Made by a program: the position numbers and the translations under genes. 41,568 nt of DNA from Gammaproteobacteria bacterium (GTDB lineage Bacteria > Pseudomonadota > Gammaproteobacteria > HK1), in the NCBI GenBank assembly GCA_022826505.1, contig JAJDUQ010000085.1, forward strand, positions 1 to 41,568. Direction: 5' to 3'. Position 1 is the first letter of the stretch. Each line of letters begins with the position of its first letter. Below are positions 16,698 through 24,866 of the stretch, one piece after another. The notes beneath the pieces were generated by a model. It did not search any database, was not told where the DNA came from, and saw only the letters and a list, made by a program, of their open reading frames with translations.

Positions 16698-17324
16698 TCA
16701 GCCTGCCACGAATGGCATGCTGATGATGAGCATGGCCAGGGTGACCGTCGAGCCGGCCCAGAGCCGGAACATTCTCTTTTCGAGATCGGCCAGATCCGCC
16801 CTGGTGGCGAATTGCTTGAGGTCCTCTTTCGTGGCGAAGTCCTTGAGAACTTCGTGCAGATACTCCTTCGTCGGATACCGTTCCAGGTCCGCCTTGGTAG
16901 CGAAACGTTCCAGATCCGCCTTGGTGGCGAAGCGCTCCAGATCCGCCTTGGTGGCGAAGCGTTCCAAGTCAGCCTTGGTGGCGAACTGTTTCAGCTCCGC
17001 CTTGGTGGCGAAGCGTTCCAGATCCGCCTTGGTGGCGAACTGTTCCAGCTCCGCCTTGGTGGCGAAGCGTTCCAAGTCCGCCTTGGTGGCGAAGCGCTCC
17101 AGGTCAGCCTTGGTGGCGAAGCGTTCCAGATCCGCCTTGGTAGCGAAATGCTTCAGATCATCCCTCGTCGGAAGTCGCTCGAGGTCGGTCTTGGTCGCCA
17201 ACTCGGAATACTCGGTCACGACTACCTCGTTGAGCGTTTCGGCGTGGGCGTCGGCCTGGTGGCGATCGACACCGGCCGATTCGAGCTTCCTTGTGATTCT
17301 CAGAGTATCGATCGCGTGAGGCAT
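16698..17324 (-). CDS. Membrane-anchored protein of 9-residue tandem repeats (DUF1640-like)
   Basis: A 208-residue protein. Residues 1-41 form a DUF1640-like head (Asp/His-rich helix LESAGVDRHQADAHAE). Residues 42-149 are twelve uninterrupted 9-residue units of the form FATKADLER, ten of them nearly identical; a divergent unit (YPTKEYLHE plus VLKD) and two more units follow to residue 180. A single hydrophobic helix ends the chain (about 190-207). Each unit has T-K-A-D/E, a possible helix-capping box, so the rod may be a chain of capped helices rather than a plain heptad coiled coil. GGAG stands eight bases before the ATG. Function is unknown; membrane-tethered spacer, scaffold or partner-binding roles are possible. 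The nearest relative in the window is the 104-residue protein at 6575. Confidence 0.75.
   Translation of the reverse strand: MPHAIDTLRITRKLESAGVDRHQADAHAETLNEVVVTEYSELATKTDLERLPTRDDLKHFATKADLERFATKADLERFATKADLERFATKAELEQFATKADLERFATKAELKQFATKADLERFATKADLERFATKADLERFATKADLERYPTKEYLHEVLKDFATKEDLKQFATRADLADLEKRMFRLWAGSTVTLAMLIISMPFVAG
16878..17147 (-). repeat. Ten 27-bp in-frame tandem repeats
   Basis: Ten contiguous 27-bp units lie inside the gene at 16698-17324. The block CCTTGGTGGCGAA (plus strand) is almost invariant, with TAGCGAA in two units. The variable part carries synonymous and a few amino acid changes (D/E, R/Q, E/K). Two units reading AEL(E/K)Q alternate with ADLER units, hinting that a 54-bp double unit was duplicated. 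Low divergence suggests recent expansion, homogenisation or both. Confidence 0.9.
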
Positions 17325-17574
17325 GGCCCTTGCTCCATGAGTCTACAGCCGGTCCGTGCACCGATCATCCGTCCGTTCGGAGAATCGGGAACCGGAACTC
17401 GGTCCCGGCTCATGTAGGACTTCTGCTCGCAACAGTCGCGCAATCGTTCGTGGACGAGAACGGCACCGCAACGACGTACCGGTGTGACAGGAGCCACCGG
17501 CCGGGCAATAATCGCGCCGGGCTCGGCGACTCGTCGGGCTCGCTCCTCGGCCGACATGAACCGATGGCAGAGCC

Positions 17575-18762
17575 ATGACGCGAACAACCATGCCCCTCGC
17601 ACGTTTCACGGTGCTCGATCTCACCCGCGTGCGTGCCGGACCGACCGCCGTGCGCCAGCTCGCGGACTGGGGCGCCAACGTCATCAAGATCGAAGCACCG
17701 GAGGCGGTCGACAAGGCCAGCGGCATGGGCGGCGCACGACACGGCCCGGACTTCCAGAACCTGCACCGCAACAAGCGCTCGATGACCCTGAACCTCAAGG
17801 ACCCCGACGGACGTGCGGCATTCATGCGTCTCGTCGAGCAGGCCGACGTGGTGGTGGAGAATTACCGTCCGGACGTGAAGTCGCGTCTCGGAATCGACTA
17901 CCCCGCGTGCCGGGCCGTGAACCCGCGAATCGTCTACGCGAGCGTCTCCGGATTCGGTCAGGAGGGTCCGTACCGCATGCGTCCCGGATTCGATCAGATC
18001 GCGCAGGGGATGGGCGGGCTGATGTGGATCACCGGCCTTCCCGGCCAGGGACCGGTGCGGGTCGGGGTGCCAATCGCGGACCTGGCAGGAGGGCTCTACG
18101 CATCCATCGGCATCTTCATCGCCCTGCTCGAGCGCGAGGAGACCGGAGAGGGCCGCTGGGTGCACTCCTCGCTGCTGGAAGCGCAGATCGCCATGCTCGA
18201 TTTCCAGGCGGCGCGCTGGACGGTAGCCGGCGAGGTGCCGCCCCAGGCCGGGAACAACCACCCCACGAGCATCCCGACCGGAGTGTTCGAGACCGCGGAC
18301 GGCTACATCAACATCGCGTCGAGCGGCGCCGTGATGTGGCAGCGCCTGTGCGCAGTTCTCGGTGATGCGGACATGCGCGACGATCCTCGCTTCGCGACCG
18401 GCAAGGCCCGTTCGGACAACCGCGAGGACCTCAACGAGCGCATCGAGGCCCACACCCGCAAGCGCGCGAGCGCCGACTGGATCGACGCGCTCAACGACGC
18501 CGGCGTCCCCTGCGGGCCGATCTACCGGATGAACGAGATGTGGGCGGACCCGCAGGTCGAGCACCTGGCGATGAAGCGCCCCACCTGCCACCCGTCGCTC
18601 GGCGAGGTCAATGTCGTGCGCAACGCGGTGAACATCGAGGGCGTGCCGCCGATGCCCTACCGCCCTACCGCGGAACGTGGCGAGCACACGGATCAGATTC
18701 TCGATGAGTTCGGTTTCAGCGCGGACGAGATTGCAGACATGCGAACGAGGAACGTCATATGA
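17575..18762 (+). CDS. CaiB/BaiF family CoA transferase (class III)
   Basis: A 395-residue class III CoA transferase moving CoA from a donor thioester to a carboxylic acid. The N-terminal VLDLTRVRAGPTAVRQLADWGANVIKIE, the NRNKRSMTLNLKD-like segment (HRNKRSMTLNLKD, 64-76), the catalytic Asp D169 in GVPIADLAGG, and the C-terminal DQILDEFGFS block are typical. The ribosome binding site is weak at 17575; an ATG five codons on is possible. It overlaps the crotonase gene by ATGA, so the pair probably activates one acid and modifies its CoA ester. Confidence 0.9.
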   Translation: MTRTTMPLARFTVLDLTRVRAGPTAVRQLADWGANVIKIEAPEAVDKASGMGGARHGPDFQNLHRNKRSMTLNLKDPDGRAAFMRLVEQADVVVENYRPDVKSRLGIDYPACRAVNPRIVYASVSGFGQEGPYRMRPGFDQIAQGMGGLMWITGLPGQGPVRVGVPIADLAGGLYASIGIFIALLEREETGEGRWVHSSLLEAQIAMLDFQAARWTVAGEVPPQAGNNHPTSIPTGVFETADGYINIASSGAVMWQRLCAVLGDADMRDDPRFATGKARSDNREDLNERIEAHTRKRASADWIDALNDAGVPCGPIYRMNEMWADPQVEHLAMKRPTCHPSLGEVNVVRNAVNIEGVPPMPYRPTAERGEHTDQILDEFGFSADEIADMRTRNVI

Positions 18763-19574
18763 ATGCCCCCGCGACGGCGCTGCCCGTCTCCACCGACAAG
18801 ATCATCGCCGCAAAGTCTGCCGGCGTCGGATATCTCCGCCTCAATCAGCCGGAGAAGCACAACGCCATCTCCTATTCGATGTGGGTGGCGATCGCCGACA
18901 CCATGAAGGCGTTCCAAGACGACGACGAGGTTCGCGTCGTGGTGATGTCGGGAGAGGGCGGACGTGCCTTCTCGGCCGGTGCGGACATTTCCGAATTCTC
19001 CGAAAAGCGCAATACCGAGGCCCAGATCGAAGTCTACGAGGCGGCGGGACGCGCCGCGTACGACGCGATCACGAGCTTCCCGAAGCCCGTCATCGCGCGC
19101 ATCGAAGGCTACTGCGTCGGGGGCGGACTCGCGGTTGCGCTGTGCGCGGATCTGCGCATCGTCTCCGATGATTCCAGATTCGGAATCCCGGCTGCCAAGC
19201 TCGGCCTTGGCTATTCTCACAAGAGCCTGCGCCCGCTCGTCGACCTCGTTGGTCCTACCAATGCGAAGGAGATCCTGTTCACGGCCCGGCGGTTCACCGC
19301 ATCCGAAGCGCAGCGGATGGGGCTGGTGAACCAGGTCATGCCGCGCGGCGAGATCGAAGCATTCGTCAACGACTATGCGCAGACGATTGCAGCCAACGCA
19401 CCGCTGACGGTTCAGGCTTGCAAGACGGTGGTGGCCGAGCTGCTCAAGGATCCCGAGGCGCGGGACACCGATCTCTGCGACCGCGTGGTGGACGCCTGCT
19501 TCGCAAGCCGGGACTACAAGGAAGGGCGGGCGGCGTTCATGGAAAAGCGCGCGCCCCGGTTTACCGGAAGCTGA
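18759..19574 (+). CDS. Crotonase-family protein lacking both catalytic glutamates
   Basis: A 271-residue enoyl-CoA hydratase/isomerase-fold protein. The oxyanion-hole segments AFSAGADISEF (70-80) and GYCVGGGLAVALCADLRI (117-134) are intact. Aligned by eye to rat mitochondrial enoyl-CoA hydratase, the two catalytic glutamates fall at A125 (GGGLAV instead of GGGCEL) and A145 (FGIPAAKLG instead of FGQPEILLG). Ordinary hydration of enoyl-CoA is therefore unlikely; crotonases without these residues do decarboxylation, hydrolysis or other enolate chemistry. It is coupled to the CoA transferase by a 4-base overlap. The C-terminus is complete. Confidence 0.88.
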   Translation: MNAPATALPVSTDKIIAAKSAGVGYLRLNQPEKHNAISYSMWVAIADTMKAFQDDDEVRVVVMSGEGGRAFSAGADISEFSEKRNTEAQIEVYEAAGRAAYDAITSFPKPVIARIEGYCVGGGLAVALCADLRIVSDDSRFGIPAAKLGLGYSHKSLRPLVDLVGPTNAKEILFTARRFTASEAQRMGLVNQVMPRGEIEAFVNDYAQTIAANAPLTVQACKTVVAELLKDPEARDTDLCDRVVDACFASRDYKEGRAAFMEKRAPRFTGS

Positions 19575-19714
19575 CTCGAAGTCGTGGAGACCGGTGCTGC
19601 CACCGACGGCGAGCCGGCTCGACGTGACTGCACCGCCGTGCGGTCCTCCAGCACCCTCTTGACCGCGGGCCTGCGATTCGTCGGTGCACGGATTCGATTC
19701 GGATTGCATGGCGC

Positions 19715-20050
19715 ATGAGCGAATTCCTCGAACACCTTGCAGAGCAGTTCGAGGCATTCGGTCCGGTGACGGTCCGACGAATGTTCGGCGGCTGCGGCAT
19801 CTTTCGCGACGGCCTGATGTTCGGGCTTGTCGTGGACGATGCCCTTTACCTCAAGGCGGACGAACACAACCGTGGCTCGTTCGAATCGAGTGGACTGCCC
19901 CGATTCGAATACACGCGAAAGGGGAAGCGAGTCTCGCTGTCCTACTACCTCGCTCCCGGAGAAGCGCTGGAGGACCCGGGTACTCTTGCGGAGTGGGCGC
20001 GTCCGGCATTCGACGCGGCGCTTCGCGGAAAGCGCGCCAGCCGGCGCTGA
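19715..20050 (+). CDS. TfoX/Sxy N-terminal domain protein
   Basis: A 111-residue stand-alone TfoX N-terminal domain, beginning with a short helix and VTVRRMFGGCGIFRDGLMFGLVVDDALYLKAD, then a C-terminal helix (LEDPGTLAEWARPAFDAAL). The name-giving Sxy/TfoX controls competence genes in Haemophilus with CRP, but stand-alone single-domain members like this one are widespread and of unknown role. The start at 19715 gives the standard length. The preceding 140 bases and the following 450 hold no other gene. Confidence 0.85.
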   Translation: MSEFLEHLAEQFEAFGPVTVRRMFGGCGIFRDGLMFGLVVDDALYLKADEHNRGSFESSGLPRFEYTRKGKRVSLSYYLAPGEALEDPGTLAEWARPAFDAALRGKRASRR

Positions 20051-20500
20051 AACGCGCTGGCGTCCGGTTGGCGCTGGTGGCGTTCCTCGCAGGCCTTCCT
20101 CAGCCTTCATGGGCGAATGAGCGCGGCGCAATCCGACATCGAGCATTGCCGGTTGCGTGTGTCCGTTGTCGGTGTACGCCTTCTGCCGACCCGAGCTGCG
20201 CTGAGGTGCCGGACAATGCGCCGCATGAGCGCATCAACCAATCGCGCAATTCGATCAAGCGTTTCCGTCCTCACCTTCATGATGCATCGATGAGACCAGC
20301 GACCGGCAGGCGAGCCACCGGCCGCTGCCGAAGCGATCGCCCTCTCCTCTCAATGCCGGTCCAAGCGCCGAAACCGACGACTCTCGGTGACGTTGTGAGC
20401 GCTGTCCGATTCGCCTAACCTCTCGGCATTCCCGGCCAGCTCCGGCTCGCGAAACGGAACGCGGCGCTCTCTCCTTTCACGAAACCGACCCGACACCAAG
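20051..20500. other. Intergenic region upstream of ilvE-like gene
   Basis: 450 bases without a convincing gene. Open frames present are shadows with Arg-rich composition. The stretch 20220-20290 is less GC-rich than its surroundings and is the likeliest place for an ilvE promoter, but no clear -35/-10 pair or palindrome stands out. Confidence 0.45.
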
Positions 20501-21574
20501 ATGCTCTCCGACATCGAACTCGAACTCGTCCCGAGAAGCCGGCGAGAGGCCGTCGACTTCGACAACCTCGGCTTTGGCAACGTCTTCTGCGACCACATGT
20601 TCAGCATGGAGTGGGAGGACGCCGAGTGGCACCGGCCACGCATCATCCCCTACGGACCCATCACGATGGAGCCGTGCAACGCAGCGCTGCACTACGGTCA
20701 GTCGGTATTCGAGGGCATGAAGGCGTTTCGAGGCGGCGACGGCCGAGTGCGCATCTTTCGCCCGGACATGAACGCGCGCCGGCTCGCGGCATCCTGCGAC
20801 CGCCTGTGCGTGCCCCAGGTCGACCCAGAGATGTTCCTGGCGGGTATCGAGCGGCTCGTCAGCGTCGATCAGGCCTGGATTCCGGCGCGGCGCGGCGAGT
20901 CGCTCTACATTCGTCCCATCATCTTCAGCAACGAGTCGCACCTCGAGGTCCGCCCGTCGCGCTCCTTCCGGATGCTGGTGATGACTTCTCCGGTGCGTTC
21001 GTATTTCGACGAGAGCATGCCGGCGGTGACGTTGAAGGTGGAGGACACCTACACCCGAGCCGCCCCGGGCGGCACCGGCGCAGCCAAGACCGGCGGGAAC
21101 TACGCCGGCAGCCTGTATCCGGCCGAGCTCGCGCGCCGGGAGGGCTACATGCAGGTGCTGTGGCTCGACGGCATCGAGCACCGGTACGTGGAAGAGGTTG
21201 GCGCGATGAACATCTTCTTTCGCGTCAACGGCCACATCGTCACTCCCGAACTGCGCGGCTCCATCCTCCCGGGGATCACCCGCGATGCCGTGATCACGCT
21301 ACTGCGCGAAAACGGCCACGAGGTCGTCGAACGACGTATCAGGATCGACGAGATTGTGGATGCGTCGAGAAACGGAGCGCTGGAGGAAGCGTTCGGGGCG
21401 GGGACCGCGGCGGTGATCTCCCCGGTCGGCACCATGGCCTACAAGGGCGAGGAGATTCGCGTCAACGCCAACGCGTCCGGTCCGGTGACGCAGTGGCTCT
21501 ACGACCAGATCACCGGCATCCAGCTCGGCGAACAGCAAGACCCGCACGGCTGGTGCAGGGTACTGCCAATCTGA
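20501..21574 (+). CDS. ilvE: Branched-chain amino acid aminotransferase
   Basis: A 357-residue PLP enzyme of fold type IV, the length of the long (bacterial/eukaryotic BCAT2-like) group. It interconverts Leu, Ile and Val with their 2-oxo acids using glutamate/2-oxoglutarate. Motifs include LHYGQSVFEGMKAF near residue 65, YIRPIIFSNE, the PLP lysine in TGAAKTGGNYAGSL, EEVGAMNIFF, LPGITRDAV and the C-terminal FGAGTAAVISPVG. The start at 20501 is followed directly by the usual N-terminal extension. It stands alone, with no other valine/leucine biosynthesis gene in the window, and converges on the CoA transferase gene from the right. Confidence 0.92.
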   Translation: MLSDIELELVPRSRREAVDFDNLGFGNVFCDHMFSMEWEDAEWHRPRIIPYGPITMEPCNAALHYGQSVFEGMKAFRGGDGRVRIFRPDMNARRLAASCDRLCVPQVDPEMFLAGIERLVSVDQAWIPARRGESLYIRPIIFSNESHLEVRPSRSFRMLVMTSPVRSYFDESMPAVTLKVEDTYTRAAPGGTGAAKTGGNYAGSLYPAELARREGYMQVLWLDGIEHRYVEEVGAMNIFFRVNGHIVTPELRGSILPGITRDAVITLLRENGHEVVERRIRIDEIVDASRNGALEEAFGAGTAAVISPVGTMAYKGEEIRVNANASGPVTQWLYDQITGIQLGEQQDPHGWCRVLPI

Positions 21575-21677
21575 GGCGACGGACGGTTGAATCCGTATTC
21601 GGGGCCGGCGAGGGTCCAATCCGCTCGCCGCCGCTCTCCCCGGAACGCCAGGTCGCAAACCGACCGGCGGTGGCGGT

Positions 21678-22862
21678 TCAGACCGCCCGCGTGGCGCGCA
21701 GCCGCCGAATCGCCTCGGCGTCGTAGCCTATCTCCGCAAGCAGCGCGTCGGTGTGCTCGCCAAGCGCCGGCGCCGCCCGGTTCGGCGCGGGCTCACCGGT
21801 TCTCACCGGCGGCGCCACGAGGCGAATGTCACCCCGCACCGGATGGTCGAGCTGCTGGATGCCGGCACGCTCGGCGACGAATGGATTGTCGAGCGCGTCA
21901 GCGACACCGTTGATGGGCGCGGCCGGCACCACGCCTGCGAAGTGGTCGAGCCACTCGGCCGTGGTGCGCGACGAAAGGGCTTCGTCGAGGATTTCGGTGA
22001 CGGTGTCCCGGTTCTCGAGACGTTGCCTGAAGGTGACGAAGCGCGGGTCGGAGATCCATTCCGGCCGTTCGAGCTTCCCGCACAGCGCCGGCCAGAACTT
22101 CTCCTTGTTGCACATGATGTAGATCCAGCCGTCGGCGGTGCGGTAGAGCTGGCACGGCGTGAGCGACGGGTGGGCGGACCGGGGAAGGCGTTCGACGACG
22201 TGGCCCTCGTTCAGGTACCACGCGGCGGGATAGCACAGGTTGTGCAGTGCCATGTCGAAGAGGCTCACGTCGAGGTCGCGGCCCTCTCCGCTCGCGCGGG
22301 CGCTGACGATGCCGGCAAGCACCGCGTAGCCCAGTCCGAGGCCGGTCATCAGGTCGACCACGGACAACCCGAAACGGGTCGGCGGCCCGCCCGGCTCTCC
22401 GGTCAGCGAGAACCACCCGGCCTCCGCCTGCATCAGGTAGTCGAAGCCGGGCCAGTTCGCCCTCGGTCCGGTCCGGCCGTAGGCGCTGAGGTGCGCGCAG
22501 ACGATACGCGGGTTGTGCGAGTGAAGGTGGGCGTAGGTGAGGCCCAGCTTCTCCGGCACGTCACCGCGCAGGTTCGACGCCACCGCATCCGCCGTACCGA
22601 CCAGGGCATGGAAGATCGCCTTGCCCGCCTTCTGCCGGAGGTCGAGGGTCATGCTCTTCTTGTTGCGGTTGAACGCGTGGAAGAACACGCTGTCGTGCTC
22701 GGCGAAGTAGAACGGCCCGACGTCGCGGGAGAAGTCGCCGCCTTCCGGCGGCTCGATCTTGATGACCTCCGCACCCTGATCGGCGAGGAACATGGTGCCG
22801 AAAGGGCCTGCACCGTACTGCTCGACGGTGAGGACGCGCACGCCTTCGAGTGGGTGGGTCAT
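21678..22862 (-). CDS. CaiB/BaiF family CoA transferase (class III)
   Basis: A 394-residue class III CoA transferase, distinct from the one at 17575. It starts MTHPLEGVRVLTVEQYGAGPFG, has NRNKKSMTLDL (66-76), the catalytic D170 in SVVDLMTG, and ends with GEHTDALLAEIGYDAEAI. The sequence VEQYGAGPFGTMFLADQG fits the succinyl-CoA:dicarboxylate-type branch, but the acid is unknown. It is the last gene of a minus-strand set with acyl-CoA dehydrogenase 41 bases upstream, so it likely activates the acid that the dehydrogenase then oxidises. Confidence 0.9.
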   Translation of the reverse strand: MTHPLEGVRVLTVEQYGAGPFGTMFLADQGAEVIKIEPPEGGDFSRDVGPFYFAEHDSVFFHAFNRNKKSMTLDLRQKAGKAIFHALVGTADAVASNLRGDVPEKLGLTYAHLHSHNPRIVCAHLSAYGRTGPRANWPGFDYLMQAEAGWFSLTGEPGGPPTRFGLSVVDLMTGLGLGYAVLAGIVSARASGEGRDLDVSLFDMALHNLCYPAAWYLNEGHVVERLPRSAHPSLTPCQLYRTADGWIYIMCNKEKFWPALCGKLERPEWISDPRFVTFRQRLENRDTVTEILDEALSSRTTAEWLDHFAGVVPAAPINGVADALDNPFVAERAGIQQLDHPVRGDIRLVAPPVRTGEPAPNRAAPALGEHTDALLAEIGYDAEAIRRLRATRAV

Positions 22863-22903
22863 CGGTTTCCGAGGCGGTTGCGCGGCGGCAGCACCCCGAG
22901 CTC

Positions 22904-24073
22904 CTACGCGGGATTCCGCTTCACGAGCTGCTTCGAGATGATGATGCGCTGCAGCTCGTTGGTGCCTTCGCCGATTGCGAGCAGCGGCGCGTCGCGGTAG
23001 TAGCGCTCGATGTTGAACTCCTTGGAGTAGCCGTAGGCCCCGTGGATGCGCATCGCCTCCGTGGCGTTGAACATCGCGGTCTCGGTGGCGAAGAGCTTTG
23101 CCATCCCCGCCTCCATGTCGCAGCGCCGGCCGGTGTCGTAGGCGCGTGCGGCCGATTCGGTGAGGAGGCGGGACGCCTCGAGCCGGGTCGCCATCTCCGC
23201 GAGCTTGATCTGGATGGACTGGTGCTCGCAGATGGGTTTGCCGAAGGTCTTGCGCACCTGTGCGTAGGCGACGCTCTCTTCGAGGCAGGCCCGGGCGATG
23301 CCGCACCCGCGTGCCGCGACGTTGATCCGGCCGAGCTCGAGACCGCCCAGAATCTGCTGAAGCCCCCGGCCTTCCATGCCCCCGACCAGGTTTTCTTCCG
23401 GAACCTCGCAGTCGCTGAAGACGAGCTCGCCGGTGTCGATGCCCTTGTAGCCGATCTTCTTCAGCTTGCGGGCGACGTCGAAGCCCCGAAATCCCTTCTC
23501 GACGATGAGCAGGCTCATTCCCTTGTGCGGGGGCTTTGCCGCCGGGTCGGTCTTGACGAGCGCGGCGAGGATGTTCCCGTGGACGCTGTTGCTGATCCAC
23601 ATCTTGGCGCCGTTCACCACGTAGCGGCCGTCGCGCAGGTCGGCCCGGGTGCGAATTCCCTGGAGGTCGGTCCCGCAGTCGGGCTCGGTCAGCGCAACCG
23701 CGCCGCGCAGCTCCCCGCTCGCGCATCGCGGCAGGTAGTGCCGCTTCTGGGCCTCCGTACCGAAACGTTCGATGGAGGCGGCCATGATGAGGTGCGAGTT
23801 GAAGATCCCTGACACCGACATCCAGACCGCGGAGACGCGTTCGACGATTCGGGAGTAGAGCGATGCGGACAGGCCGAGGCCACCGTACTCCTCGCCGATG
23901 GTCGCGCCGAAGAGCCCGAGCTCCTTCATTTTCTCGACAATCTCTTCCGGCCAGACGTCGTTCTCTTCGAGCTCGCGCACATGGGGTCTCACGTCGCGCT
24001 CGAGGAAGCGATCCACGGAGTCGAGGATCAGCGATTCGTCGTAGTTCGGGATTGATGGTTCGGGCGTCGCCAT
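22904..24073 (-). CDS. Acyl-CoA dehydrogenase
   Basis: A 389-residue flavoenzyme making an alpha,beta-enoyl-CoA with electrons passed to ETF. N-terminal helical domain (DESLILDSVDRFLERDVRPHV), middle beta domain with ALTEPDCGTDL and WISNSVHGN, and C-terminal domain with RKTFGKPICEHQSIQ, RIHGAYGYSKEFNIERYYRDA and the catalytic-base segment GEGTNELQR are all seen. The ATG at 24073 is chosen for its GGAG six bases upstream; an in-frame ATG at 24121 would add 16 residues without family similarity. Its neighbours (CoA transferase, MaoC hydratase) supply the steps before and after. Confidence 0.92.
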   Translation of the reverse strand: MATPEPSIPNYDESLILDSVDRFLERDVRPHVRELEENDVWPEEIVEKMKELGLFGATIGEEYGGLGLSASLYSRIVERVSAVWMSVSGIFNSHLIMAASIERFGTEAQKRHYLPRCASGELRGAVALTEPDCGTDLQGIRTRADLRDGRYVVNGAKMWISNSVHGNILAALVKTDPAAKPPHKGMSLLIVEKGFRGFDVARKLKKIGYKGIDTGELVFSDCEVPEENLVGGMEGRGLQQILGGLELGRINVAARGCGIARACLEESVAYAQVRKTFGKPICEHQSIQIKLAEMATRLEASRLLTESAARAYDTGRRCDMEAGMAKLFATETAMFNATEAMRIHGAYGYSKEFNIERYYRDAPLLAIGEGTNELQRIIISKQLVKRNPA

Positions 24074-24137
24074 CGTCGTCTCCGGAAGTTCTGGACGCCT
24101 CGGGGGCGTAGCGGCATTCATGCCCGGTCAAGGAGCC

Positions 24138-24234
24138 GCATGGATTCCCGTCTTCACCCGAACGGCGGCGGCAGCGAAGACCGCAACCATGTCGACTGCG
24201 TCATTGCCGCCTTCGCGGAACCGGGAGTCCATGC
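24138..24234. repeat. Inverted repeat resembling a degenerate REP/BIME element
   Basis: GCATGGATTCCCG at 24138-24150 is matched in reverse orientation by CGGGAGTCCATGC at 24222-24234 (12 of 13 bases). Between them is a GCCGCCTTCGCGG-like stretch (about 24207-24219), the typical core of proteobacterial extragenic palindromes. The element occupies most of the 260-base gap between the MaoC and acyl-CoA dehydrogenase genes, which otherwise look like one operon. No other copy was recognised in this window. Confidence 0.55.
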
Positions 24235-24333
24235 AACTTCGGACCAATTCCTTTCGCAAACTCGTTCGACAATCACAAATGGTCGTCGCGAGGCATCGGT
24301 GACGGAATGCGGTTACGCCCCCCGGTCCGCGCC

Positions 24334-24852
24334 TCAGTATCCGGCGGCGTCGTCCACGGCATGCCCGGTCTTGGGAATCAGGAACGTCCGCTCGTAGGAG
24401 ATGAACTCGGTGCCATCCGCCTTCTTGCCGATGGTGCGCGCGGTCACGATGCCCTGGGTGGGACGTGAGTTCGACTCCCGTTTGGCGAGAATCTCGCTCT
24501 CCGCGTAAATCGTGTCGCCCACGAAGACGGGGGCGGAGAGCTTGATCTTGTCCCAGCCGAGGTTCGCGATGGTCTTCTGGGAGAGATCGCTCACGCTCAT
24601 GCCCGCCACCATCGAGAGCGTCAGGCAGGAGTTGACCAGCGGTCGCCCGAACTCGCTCTTCGCGGCGTACTCCTTGTCGAAGTGCAACGGATGCTGGTTC
24701 ATCGTGAGCAGGGTGAACCAGGTGTTGTCGCTCTCGCTGATGGTGCGTCCCGGGCGGTGCTCGTAGACGTCGCCGACCTCGAAGTCCTCGAAATACCGGC
24801 CGAACGACTCGCGGTACCGGTGCTCGCCCACTTTCCTGCGCACTACGGACAT
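24334..24852 (-). CDS. MaoC-like (R)-specific enoyl-CoA hydratase
   Basis: A 172-residue hotdog-fold protein. The substrate motif reads MNQHPLHFD (residues 51-59): the catalytic His is H57, but the position of the usual Asp (PhaJ D31) is Asn, N52, a feature seemingly shared by a subfamily with the MNxxPLHFD signature. SEFGRPLVNSCLTLS and KLSAPVFVGDTIYAES are also typical. Relatives hydrate or dehydrate branched dicarboxyl-CoA esters such as mesaconyl-CoA. It lies 14 bases after the MmgE/PrpD gene and upstream of acyl-CoA dehydrogenase, fitting a hydration step after oxidation. Confidence 0.86.
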   Translation of the reverse strand: MSVVRRKVGEHRYRESFGRYFEDFEVGDVYEHRPGRTISESDNTWFTLLTMNQHPLHFDKEYAAKSEFGRPLVNSCLTLSMVAGMSVSDLSQKTIANLGWDKIKLSAPVFVGDTIYAESEILAKRESNSRPTQGIVTARTIGKKADGTEFISYERTFLIPKTGHAVDDAAGY

Positions 24853-24866
24853 GCTGCTGCTCCTTC

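Noticed and set aside
16878-17147. Regular repeats that could be taken for a CRISPR array
   Set aside because: The 27-bp units are contiguous with no unique spacers and stay in frame in a protein; this is a coding tandem repeat.
16812-17417. Plus-strand frame of repeated LGGEAFQIR units opposite the repeat protein
   Set aside because: Any 27-bp repeat is open in several frames. The minus-strand reading has a good ribosome site, a family-like head and a membrane anchor; the plus reading has none.
19608-19619. CGAGCCGGCTCG palindrome after the crotonase gene
   Set aside because: A 12-base GC palindrome is expected by chance in sequence of this composition and has no loop for a terminator.
21753-23812. 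Long plus-strand frames opposite the CoA transferase and acyl-CoA dehydrogenase genes
   Set aside because: They are antisense shadows produced by GC-rich third codon positions; they lack ribosome sites and motifs, while the minus-strand genes are textbook family members.
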